Part shown: one piece after another, positions 6,772-13,728 of the stretch
How the letters are laid out: each line of letters opens with the position of its first letter
How positions within the stretch are numbered: position 1 is the first letter of the stretch
Assembly: GCA_964516325.1 (NCBI GenBank)
Contig: CAZFAP010000103.1
Coordinates: 1 to 17,789, forward strand
Origin: CAZFAP01 sp964516325
Lineage (GTDB): Bacteria > Auribacterota > JABMQX01
DNA: 17,789 bases
Reading direction: 5' to 3'
Made by a program: the position numbers and the translations under genes
The notes under the pieces: generated by a model
What the model was told of the DNA's origin: nothing
The model's input: only the letters and a program-made list of their open reading frames with translations
Database searches by the model: none

Positions 6772-6977
6772 GCCTTCCAAATCAGGAGACGTTTATGTAC
6801 GAGCCTCCTTCCAGCCTGCACATTGAATCTCAGGAAACGTGGAACCCACACCCCTTTCCGGGGGGCGGACGTTTCGCGCGGCGCCCGGTGCAAACCCCGT
6901 TACCGAATCCCGCAGGAGGGAGAATCCCCAGATGCATACAATAAGCCAAAACGCCGGTTTCTTCGCTTCCGTCCCCT

Positions 6978-8270
6978 CTATTTTGCCGCCCCCTTCCATT
7001 TTCCGCGGGTGAAATCCGGAATTTCCACAGGTTTTCCCCCACCGCGTATGGATTCCGCCGAGAGCGGCATGATCGAACTCCAGGTTACCGCATCGTAAAC
7101 GTCAACCGGGGAGGGGCGACCTTCACGGACCGCTTCGATGAACTCGCGAACCACAAAGAAATCCGTTCCACCGTCCTCGGTTTTCTCCGGTTCCTCCTGC
7201 CACGCCTTCCACTTCGGATGCTCATACTGGTCCGCGTATTTGCTGAATGGTTCCCACGCCAGGGAGCGGCTCGCCCCCTCAACCCAAATCTTTTCGCCTT
7301 CGGACTCGTACGAGGCTTTCAGTCCCTGGAGAGCGTAATAGGTCGTTGCGGGGTGCGGGCGGGCGGAGGACGTGTCGTATCGCAGGACGATGACGGCGCC
7401 ACTTACGGTCCGGATCAACGTGGTTGTGGAATCGCCAACCGCGAATCTGACTCTTGCGGCGGGGCTATCTTTGCCAAATCGCATGGCCGCGTATCGCTCG
7501 ATACTCGCTTGCCGCGTGGTCCTCGAGACGAGGGACACAAGCCGGTCTCTCTTATTGATTCCCATCCATTGCGCGACGGGACCCAGAGAATGCGTGGGAT
7601 AGAGGTTGCCGATGTAATCGCGGGCTAATTCTCCCCGCCATGTCAGCGTGCCATCCGCATTGAATTTGATTTCGCGGCAATCGTGCACATACCCGCACTC
7701 CGCATAGGTGATGTCCCCGAACAACCCTTGCTCCACCATGTTGAGGATGACCATATTCGAGCGGAGATAACAGCAGTTCTCCGCCAGCATGTAGAGCCGC
7801 CCCGTCTCCTCCACCGCCTTGACCAGTTCCCAGCACTCGTCAAGGGTGCACGCCGCCGCAACCTCGCTGATGGTATGTTTCCCCGCGCGGAGCGAATCCA
7901 CCGACATCTTCCCATGCAGTTGCATCGGCGTGGCGATAACGACCGCATCAATGTCGTCCCGGGCGAGCAGCTGCCGATAGTCTTCAGGCCCCGCTGAATA
8001 GCCGACGGGCTTAGTCCCCCGAGCCTCTTGCACGACACTTTGTGCTCGACTCAGGTGGCTCTCGTTAATGTCGCAGATCGCCCGAACCTCGACTTCCTTC
8101 ATTCCGAGCGACAGCCCGAGCAGATAGGTCCCTCGGCCCCCGACCCCGATAAAGCCAACTCTCGTCGGGCTGGAATCTCCTTTTGCGACCGACATCGTCC
8201 CCAACCCAGCAGCGACCCCCGCTGCCACTCCCGCCTTCAAGAATTCTCGCCTGCTCAAGCCCTTTTCCAT
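6978..8270 (-). CDS. Tat-exported GH109-type NAD-dependent glycosidase (Gfo/Idh/MocA fold)
   Basis: 430 aa from the ATG at 8270, preceded by GAGGAGG at 7 bases. Residues 6-11 (SRREFL) plus an Ala/Gly-rich segment form a Tat signal. The Rossmann NAD site is GFIGVGGRG (39-47). The lysine motif EKP of ordinary dehydrogenases is replaced by SEVAAACTLDECWELV (135-150). Further motifs are AENCCYLRSN (163-172), GYVHDCR, GNLYPTHSLGPVAQ (221-234, with Tyr224 and His227), a VYDAVTWSSIMPLS-like block and a closing VEIPDFTRGKW. These are the hallmarks I know from GH109 alpha-N-acetylgalactosaminidases, which hydrolyse glycosides through a transient NAD oxidation. It is last in a likely operon with a NamZ-type muramidase and a sugar isomerase. 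The exact glycoside is uncertain; a plain Gfo/Idh oxidoreductase is the alternative. Confidence 0.75.
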   Translation of the reverse strand: MEKGLSRREFLKAGVAAGVAAGLGTMSVAKGDSSPTRVGFIGVGGRGTYLLGLSLGMKEVEVRAICDINESHLSRAQSVVQEARGTKPVGYSAGPEDYRQLLARDDIDAVVIATPMQLHGKMSVDSLRAGKHTISEVAAACTLDECWELVKAVEETGRLYMLAENCCYLRSNMVILNMVEQGLFGDITYAECGYVHDCREIKFNADGTLTWRGELARDYIGNLYPTHSLGPVAQWMGINKRDRLVSLVSRTTRQASIERYAAMRFGKDSPAARVRFAVGDSTTTLIRTVSGAVIVLRYDTSSARPHPATTYYALQGLKASYESEGEKIWVEGASRSLAWEPFSKYADQYEHPKWKAWQEEPEKTEDGGTDFFVVREFIEAVREGRPSPVDVYDAVTWSSIMPLSAESIRGGGKPVEIPDFTRGKWKGAAK

Positions 8271-8356
8271 AGGCAATCCTCCTCACAGTCAATTCAGCCG
8301 TGCAGCCCAAGAACCTCCATCGCATTGCCCGGGCGTGGGCTGCCAGTAAAGGAACG

Positions 8357-9586
8357 TCACTGGTACAACAAGTATTGCTCGCGGGTTCTCATGAACCGGT
8401 TGAGCCGTACACGCCAGCCTCTCACGATTCGGGCAATCGGTACCCCGCCTCTTATCTTCTCTGCCGCGCCGGGGTCTCCGACCATCGGATTGATTCCCTC
8501 TATCTTGAACGTCTCTCCATGCAATTTGTGAATAGCCTCCACGAACGCCAATCCCGCCCGAACGCAGTCGAACTCATTTCTATCCGTCAAGAGAACCCTG
8601 ACTCCCGAGCACTTCTCCCCGGCGAAGATGCTCCGGTCGGGCGTGAACTCCGCAGGCACAAACTGCAACCCCGGCAGTCCGATCCTGTTCATCTCGTCGG
8701 CGAGTTTCACCCCATCCATCCACGGCGCGCCATAGACCTCAAATGGCCAGGGCGTCCCCCTCCCAACGGAGAGGTTCGTCTGCTCTACGATCCCGAAGGC
8801 TGGGTAGAGCGTTGCCGCGACGAGATTGCGAATGTTCGGCGACGGGTTGACCCAGGGGAGACCGGTCTCATCGAACCACATCCGCCTTCGCCATCCCCGC
8901 ATTTTCACAACGGTCAAATCGCAGCGGATTCGGTGTTCGCGGTTAAACATGCGGGCAAGCTCGCCAATGGTCATCCCGTGCATCAATGGAAGAGGAAAAT
9001 ACGAAATGAATCGCCCTTCGTACGTTTTGTCCACCACGGGTCCTTCCACCCGCCTGCCCGTGATGGGATTCGGTCTGTCCAGAACAACAAACTTGATTCT
9101 GTGCTTGGCAGCTTCTTCCATGCACATCGCCATCGTGGAGACATACGTGTAAAACCGGGCGCCGATGTCCTGGACATCGAATACCAGAGTGTCAATTTCC
9201 GCGAGGCTTTCCTCTGTTGGGCGGAGCGTCTCCCCGTAGAGGCTATAGACCTTCAGCCCCGTCTTTGGATCGTCGCCTGACGACACCGTTTCTTCGGTCG
9301 CTCCCCAAAGCCCGTGCTCCGGAGAGAAAAGCGCCGCGAGCTGAAACGCCTTCTGTTTCTGAAAAAGGGAGATGACGTGCTCACCGTGCGAGCTGACTGT
9401 GGACTGGTTGCAGATCAGCCCCACTCGTCTCCCCTTCAAAAGCCGATACTCCTGCTCCACCAGAACGTCCAGCCCCGTTTTGACCGGGCGCCGGTCCGAA
9501 AATCGCCCCTTTTCGCATCCACTATTCGAGAGAAAGATTCCCACGAAGCAGAACGCAAGAAGGCTTGCAGCTGTCGCCCGCGCCAT
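8357..9586 (-). CDS. namZ: DUF1343 / NamZ-type exo-beta-N-acetylmuramidase, secreted
   Basis: About 409 aa from the ATG at 9586, chosen because MARATAASLLAFCFVGIFL makes a clean signal peptide and AGGAG lies 12 bases upstream; in-frame starts at 9613, 9637 (ATG) and 9646 (GTG) are possible. The Cys in LSNSGC (residue 24) could be lipidated, though the lipobox is not canonical. Family landmarks: GLICNQSTV, FSPEHGLWG, VFDVQDIGARFYTYV, VLDRPNPITG, PSPNIRN and EQTNLSVGRGTPWPFEVYG. Characterised members release MurNAc from the non-reducing end of peptidoglycan fragments, which fits the adjacent GH109-type glycosidase. It sits between that gene and the isomerase with gaps of about 85 and 120 bases, all on one strand. 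Confidence 0.82.
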   Translation of the reverse strand: MARATAASLLAFCFVGIFLSNSGCEKGRFSDRRPVKTGLDVLVEQEYRLLKGRRVGLICNQSTVSSHGEHVISLFQKQKAFQLAALFSPEHGLWGATEETVSSGDDPKTGLKVYSLYGETLRPTEESLAEIDTLVFDVQDIGARFYTYVSTMAMCMEEAAKHRIKFVVLDRPNPITGRRVEGPVVDKTYEGRFISYFPLPLMHGMTIGELARMFNREHRIRCDLTVVKMRGWRRRMWFDETGLPWVNPSPNIRNLVAATLYPAFGIVEQTNLSVGRGTPWPFEVYGAPWMDGVKLADEMNRIGLPGLQFVPAEFTPDRSIFAGEKCSGVRVLLTDRNEFDCVRAGLAFVEAIHKLHGETFKIEGINPMVGDPGAAEKIRGGVPIARIVRGWRVRLNRFMRTREQYLLYQ

Positions 9587-9707
9587 AAGTTTTTCAGCTC
9601 TCCTCTCACGCATTTCCACGAATTCGCCCGCCATGCGTAAAATCACTCACCTGCTATCCCGTTGGAGACCGGACTGCCAAAATCGGAGGCGTGCAGTCCT
9701 CTGGCCT

Positions 9708-10637
9708 CTATTTTACGAGCGCAGTCAGATACTTCACGTCTTCAGCCGCTTTCTTCAAAAGCGCCTCCCGGTCTCCCGCGTCGGAATACTCCGCGTGCAG
9801 GCTCAGGGGGCTACTGTATCCGCGCTTCTTCAGGAGCGAAATGGCGCCCGTCCAATCCACGAGTCCCTCCCGAAGCAGACACCAATTGCTTTTCCACCTT
9901 GTCCCACTGGCATCCGTGGCTGCCGCGTAAGCGACGTTCTTCACCGCCACCATCGCAAGATGCTTCCCGATGATCTCGAAAGCAAGCGGAAGAGGCTCGC
10001 CGTTGATTGAAAGATGTGCCGGGTCAACGTAAGCGCCTATCCTTGCCGGGTCAAAGTCCCGCAAGAGCGTCATCAGGGTGGAGGCGTTGCACGCGAGATA
10101 AAGCCCGGAGTGGTTGTGAACCAACGTCCGAACGCCGTATTTCTCCGACAACTTGCCGAACCCCTCGAGGTCTCGCCGCGCCTCGTCCACCATCTTCCAG
10201 TAGCTCATTCCTTCCTTCCATGCCCAATATCCGACCTTCACATTCTCGATCCCCACGCCAGCGCACGCCGCCCAAATTGGCTCCGCACTCCGATCGCTCG
10301 GGTCGGCAAGGCTCGTTTCCGTCGAGACCATCGGGACGGACAATCCGGCTTCTTTCCATATTTTCATCGCCCTGGGAAGCGCGTCGCGAACGTTTTCCGG
10401 GCTGACGCAGTGCCCCCGCCGAACCGCCAGGTCAAGCCCATCGCATCTCAGATTCTTCACGGCGGACGCGATTTGTTCCGCGCTGAGGTCTCGCAGCGGT
10501 TTGGTGAAAAAGATGATGGGATTCCGAGCGCTTGCCGCGGACGCGCGCTTTTGAGTCCCGACCCCAAGCGCAAGACTCGCAACTCCCGCCGCCGCCCTCT
10601 TCAGGAAATCTCTGCGATTCAAAGCACTGTTCTGCAT
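9708..10637 (-). CDS. Tat-exported sugar phosphate isomerase/epimerase-like protein
   Basis: 309 aa from the ATG at 10637, placed directly after GGAGGAGGGC; the longer frame to 10682 lacks a site of this quality. A Tat motif NRRDFLK (7-13) and an Ala-rich segment precede a xylose-isomerase-like TIM barrel (AP endonuclease 2 superfamily). Expected metal-ligand regions are visible: TLVHNHSG, YVDPAHLS and LHAEYSD. Members rearrange or epimerise free keto-sugars. It is the first gene of the minus-strand cluster with the NamZ-type and GH109-type proteins and may convert sugars released by them, but the substrate is not evident. Confidence 0.75.
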   Translation of the reverse strand: MQNSALNRRDFLKRAAAGVASLALGVGTQKRASAASARNPIIFFTKPLRDLSAEQIASAVKNLRCDGLDLAVRRGHCVSPENVRDALPRAMKIWKEAGLSVPMVSTETSLADPSDRSAEPIWAACAGVGIENVKVGYWAWKEGMSYWKMVDEARRDLEGFGKLSEKYGVRTLVHNHSGLYLACNASTLMTLLRDFDPARIGAYVDPAHLSINGEPLPLAFEIIGKHLAMVAVKNVAYAAATDASGTRWKSNWCLLREGLVDWTGAISLLKKRGYSSPLSLHAEYSDAGDREALLKKAAEDVKYLTALVK

Positions 10638-10682
10638 GCCCTCCTCCTTCATAGCGCTTTTCCTGTGTCCGATTAGGTCCAC

Positions 10683-10990
10683 GGACTCATGAACTTGGTG
10701 ACATAGTAAGCCCGATAAGACGCTCCTTCCGACAGGGAAACAGCATGCGGAGGACCGGGAGAAAGAACGGACAATCCATCCCGTTCATCCTGTAAATCCC
10801 GTCGGGAAGATTATCGCTGAATCTGTGAACCGAGCCTTTGAGAACTCAAGTCGAAACACACGCCGAGTTTACCATTTTATCTGCGACCGAGTCAGCAAAG
10901 GAAAGGGTTGAGGAGACTGCGGCGTTGCGGCTCAGAGTCAGGGACGGAAGGAACCAGAACGCGAGAACGAGAAACAGCAGGCAATCAAGA
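10683..10990. other. Intergenic region between isomerase and tRNA-Gln
   Basis: No gene seen. It should hold the promoter of the minus-strand isomerase cluster, but I find no convincing -35/-10 pair. It also contains the CGGGAT-type repeat near 10769-10804. Confidence 0.4.
10769..10804. repeat. Second copy of the CATCCCGT interspersed repeat
   Basis: GGACAATCCATCCCGTTC is followed by ATCCTGTAAATCCCGTC. This resembles the unit at 3260-3300 (GGACAATGCC...CATCCCGTAAG...ATCCTGTCC). Non-coding. Confidence 0.45.
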
Positions 10991-11066
10991 TGGCTGGGGA
11001 GCCAGGACTCGAACCTGGAACCTTCTGATCCAGAGTCAGACGTGTTACCAATTCCACCACTCCCCA
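10991..11066 (-). tRNA. tRNA-Gln (anticodon CTG)
   Basis: 76 nt with all four arms: acceptor TGGGGAG/CTCCCCA, D arm GTGG...CCAC-like, anticodon stem TCTGA/TCAGA around loop CTCTGGA (anticodon CTG, codon CAG), and T arm CCAGG-TTCGAGT-CCTGG. Discriminator G and an encoded CCA end (10991-10993) are present. Confidence 0.95.
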
Positions 11067-11154
11067 GCAGGTGCAACCGATAAGGAAATGGGGATATCGG
11101 TGTTTGCTGAAGCGCGTCAGCCTGCGATTCGCTCCTTCGATCTTCTGGCACATG

Positions 11155-11182
11155 TTTATAACTTTCCTGCCGACCCTGTCAA
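11155..11182 (-). promoter_or_regulatory. Sigma-70 promoter of tRNA-Gln
   Basis: On the minus strand a perfect TTGACA (11182-11177), a 16-bp spacer and TATAAA (11160-11155). Transcription would start near 11148, leaving an 80-nt leader before the tRNA. Confidence 0.7.
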
Positions 11183-11223
11183 CCCATAATTTGAGCTTTC
11201 TCGCCCTCAACCGCTCAGCGCAG

Positions 11224-11252
11224 TTGCCACCGGGTCCCCGCTTGGCTATGAT
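11224..11252 (+). promoter_or_regulatory. Sigma-70 promoter of the cupin/acyltransferase pair
   Basis: TTGCCA (11224-11229), a 17-bp spacer and TATGAT (11247-11252). The start would be near 11259, about 120 bases before the cupin ATG. A small CGGGC-TGT-GCCCG hairpin follows in the leader. Confidence 0.6.
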
Positions 11253-11379
11253 ACTGACCGGTAGAGCCGATCGTCGCGGGCTGTGCCCGAGGTGTTTTCG
11301 TGCTTTTCACCCGCGCGAGAAAGGCGGCTGCAACGATAAGGACATGAACCTACAACTCGTCTGCCGGAGGGACTAACCA

Positions 11380-11652
11380 ATGAGCGAAATCGTCGTTCGT
11401 AAGCCTACAAAGCAAGAGCTTGAAAAGATGAAGGTTACGAGCTGGCCGATCTGGGAGTGTGAGCCTTCGACCTTCGATTGGGAGTACGACGATAAAGAAA
11501 CGTGTTATTTTCTCGAAGGAGACGTCACGGTATCCACCCCAACCGGCGACGTCCAGTTCGGCAAGGGCGACCTCGTCGTGTTCCCCCAAGGGTTAAAGTG
11601 CGTCTGGAAAGTCGCCAAGGCGGTTCGGAAGCATTATCGTTTTGGCGATTGA
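11380..11652 (+). CDS. Small single-domain cupin (cupin_3/DUF861-like)
   Basis: 90 aa; the ATG has CCGGAGGG eight bases upstream. The sequence follows the cupin_3 pattern: WPIWECEPSTFDWEYDDKET leads into YFLEGDVTV, then the second motif FGKGDLVVFPQGLKCVWKV. The conserved Glu in ETCYFLEG and the PxGLxCxW ending are typical of short cupins related to ureidoglycine aminohydrolase. Proteins of this size are widespread in bacteria and mostly uncharacterised; metal binding is likely. It lies 50 bases before the acyltransferase and shares its promoter. Confidence 0.75.
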   Translation: MSEIVVRKPTKQELEKMKVTSWPIWECEPSTFDWEYDDKETCYFLEGDVTVSTPTGDVQFGKGDLVVFPQGLKCVWKVAKAVRKHYRFGD

Positions 11653-11702
11653 CAACGGCTCCGGTCCCGGGGAGATGACTCCGTGTCATGGAGCAATAGC
11701 GG

Positions 11703-12743
11703 GTGAGCAAGACGCTGACGAGCAGAAAGAAATTTGAGCGATGGTTTGTCCGGCGCGCGTTAAGGACAGGGCTTTCCTTGACGCGGCTGTTTCCCCTGAA
11801 AGCCATTCCCCGGTTGTCTCGGCTCCTCGGGGATGTTGGCTATTACGCGCTCGGGCGCAACCGCAATCTCGCCCTTGCGAACCTTTCCCTCGTCTATGGA
11901 AGAACAAAATCCCCTCGAGAAATTCGAGAAATCGCGCGGGAGGTGTTTCGTTTCGGCTCCGTGTGCGCGTTCGAGTTGATGCTCTACTTCGGGCACAACC
12001 GCATACGGGATATTACTCGGCTCGTGACCGAGACGGAGGGACTGGAGAACCTCGATAACGCGCTGGGGAAAGAGAAAGGCGTCGTGGCGCTATGCGCGCA
12101 CTTGGGGAACTTCGTTCTCCTCGGGGAGACGCTGAGTTCCCTCGGTTATCGTTGTACCTCCATTATGCGCCAGATGAGGGATGAGCAGCTTGAGGAGATA
12201 CTCACCGACCTGCGCCGCCGGATGGGTCAGACGACCATACCCAAATTTCCAATCTCTCGGTCCGTCAGGCAATCGCTCCACTGGCTCTCTCAGGGGAACA
12301 TCCTCGCCATGTACATTGACCAGCGCTCGGGAAGCGGAGCGATTGTGGAATTCATGGGTTTCCCCACCTCCACTGCCACCGGAGCCGCTTATTTTGCCCT
12401 GAGATCACAAGCCCCCGTCCTGCCGATGTTCGTCTTTCGCCGCGAAGACGGTTTCTACAAGCTCCTGATCGGCCCGGAGGTCAGGCTCGTCGAGACCGGG
12501 AACATAAAGGCCGACACCAAAACGAACACCGCCTGGTTCGCAAAGGTCGTGGAATCCTATGCCCGCCAGTATCCGGTGCAATGGTTCTGGTTCGACCGAC
12601 GCTGGAAGCGATTCCACAAGCGAGAAACAAGATGCACGCCTGTCGCAGTTTCCGGCCATGGTGCAGCCCGTGCTGACGTCCTGACAGAATCCGAGCGCCC
12701 CGGAGTTGTCGCCCCGCATGAGACCCCGTCCCCGCTTGAATGA
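11703..12743 (+). CDS. LpxL/HtrB-like lysophospholipid (lipid A) acyltransferase
   Basis: 346 aa from a GTG with GGAG 10 bases upstream. The layout is that of the LpxL/HtrB family: a basic N-terminus with the hydrophobic segment AIPRLSRLLGDVGYYALG, RNRNLALANLSLVYG (52-66), the catalytic block VVALCAHLGNFVLLGE, then LAMYIDQRSGSGAIVEFMG, PVLPMFVFRR and the closing QWFWFDRRWKRF. These enzymes add secondary acyl chains to lipid A precursors at the inner membrane, which implies a diderm cell. The H-x4-D/E motif reads HLGNFV, so the usual acidic residue is Val138, which is odd. The last 40 residues (after RRWKRFHKR) are low-complexity and probably non-essential. It converges with the cysteine synthase, with an 11-bp gap. 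Confidence 0.8.
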   Translation: MSKTLTSRKKFERWFVRRALRTGLSLTRLFPLKAIPRLSRLLGDVGYYALGRNRNLALANLSLVYGRTKSPREIREIAREVFRFGSVCAFELMLYFGHNRIRDITRLVTETEGLENLDNALGKEKGVVALCAHLGNFVLLGETLSSLGYRCTSIMRQMRDEQLEEILTDLRRRMGQTTIPKFPISRSVRQSLHWLSQGNILAMYIDQRSGSGAIVEFMGFPTSTATGAAYFALRSQAPVLPMFVFRREDGFYKLLIGPEVRLVETGNIKADTKTNTAWFAKVVESYARQYPVQWFWFDRRWKRFHKRETRCTPVAVSGHGAARADVLTESERPGVVAPHETPSPLE

Positions 12744-12754
12744 TGGAGGGCCTG

Positions 12755-13663
12755 TTACGGCGGGCACTTGGAACAGATGGACCGAAAGAGCGTGGTGCTG
12801 AGATAGCGGTCGCCCCGGTCCGGCAGGACAACCACGATCGTCCCCGAATTCATATCCTCGGCCACTCGCAGCGCGCCTGCAACCGCCGCCCCGCTTGACA
12901 TGCCCACGAACAGCCCTTCCTTCTGCACGAGAAGCTTTGTGATCTCATACGCCTCGCCATCCTCGACGGTAATTTTGTCGTCGAGCCGTTCGGGGCGGTA
13001 TATCCTCGGCACAATGGATTCTCGCATGTTCTTCAATCCCTGAATCGTGTGCCCCTCGGTCGGCTCCACACCAACCACGCGGATTTTTGGCTTCTTCTCC
13101 CTGAGAAATCTCCCGGCCCCCATCAAAGTCCCGGTCGTCCCCATCCCCGCCACAAAGACATCTATGTCTCCCCCGGTCTGCTCCCAGATTTCCGGGCCGG
13201 TTGTCTCGTAATGAGAAAGGACATTGTTCTCGTTCTCGAACTGATTGGGCATGTAATACTTGTCCGGCGACTCCGACACGAGCTGGTGTGCTCGGCGAAT
13301 CGCCCCGTCGGTGCCCTCGCGCGCGGGCGTCAGAACCACTTCCGCCCCAAACGCCTGGAGGATGTGCTGCCGTTCCGTGCTGACACATTCCGGCATGAAC
13401 AACTTCACCCGGTATCCCTTTGCGGCCGCTATCATCGCCAAGCCGATGCCGGTGTTCCCCGAGGTAGGCTCGACAATGATTTTATCGGGAGTCAGTTCGC
13501 CGGACTCTTCGGCTCGCTTGACCATGTACATCGCGGGCCGGTCCTTCACCGACCCTCCCGGATTCGCTCCTTCGAGCTTTCCGAAGAGCCGGACCTCCGA
13601 GTTCTTTACTAAATTCGTGATTTGGACAAGCGGCGTATTGCCGATAGCGGATAAAACGCTCAA
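12755..13663 (-). CDS. PLP-dependent cysteine synthase (CysK/CysM family)
   Basis: 302 aa from TTG at 13663, which directly follows AGGGAGGGAAAAG. Family signatures: PLP lysine Lys40 in GGSVKDRPA, substrate loop EPTSGNTGIGLA (65-76), QFENENN and the phosphate-binding GMGTTGTLMG. The enzyme makes cysteine from O-acetylserine (or O-phosphoserine) and sulfide or thiosulfate. The phrases VVLTPAREGTDGAIRRA and the ending DRGDRYLSTTLF resemble the CysM branch somewhat more than CysK. The extreme C-terminus carries a CxxC pair (SICSKCPP). It is in the same direction as the hydrolase upstream, 65 bases away. Confidence 0.88.
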   Translation of the reverse strand: MSVLSAIGNTPLVQITNLVKNSEVRLFGKLEGANPGGSVKDRPAMYMVKRAEESGELTPDKIIVEPTSGNTGIGLAMIAAAKGYRVKLFMPECVSTERQHILQAFGAEVVLTPAREGTDGAIRRAHQLVSESPDKYYMPNQFENENNVLSHYETTGPEIWEQTGGDIDVFVAGMGTTGTLMGAGRFLREKKPKIRVVGVEPTEGHTIQGLKNMRESIVPRIYRPERLDDKITVEDGEAYEITKLLVQKEGLFVGMSSGAAVAGALRVAEDMNSGTIVVVLPDRGDRYLSTTLFRSICSKCPP

Positions 13664-13728
13664 CTTTTCCCTCCCTATTCGGGTGCTTGCGTCCCTTCGC
13701 GAGCCAAGATATGCCAGTTCGCGTGCGC

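Larger units (their letters stand above)
6329..6977. other. Long intergenic region upstream of the primase
   Basis: 650 bp with several overlapping open frames on both strands, none with a recognisable family, good start site or consistent composition. Apart from the promoter candidate and the TGCGCA repeats listed separately I see no gene. The end near 6978 is the 3' side of the GH109-type gene. Confidence 0.5.

Noticed and set aside
6337..6780. Long open frames on the minus strand upstream of the primase (147 and 121 codons)
   Set aside because: They overlap each other and the promoter candidate, have no recognisable motif, and their residue composition (many Arg, Gly, Cys) is typical of GC-rich non-coding frames.
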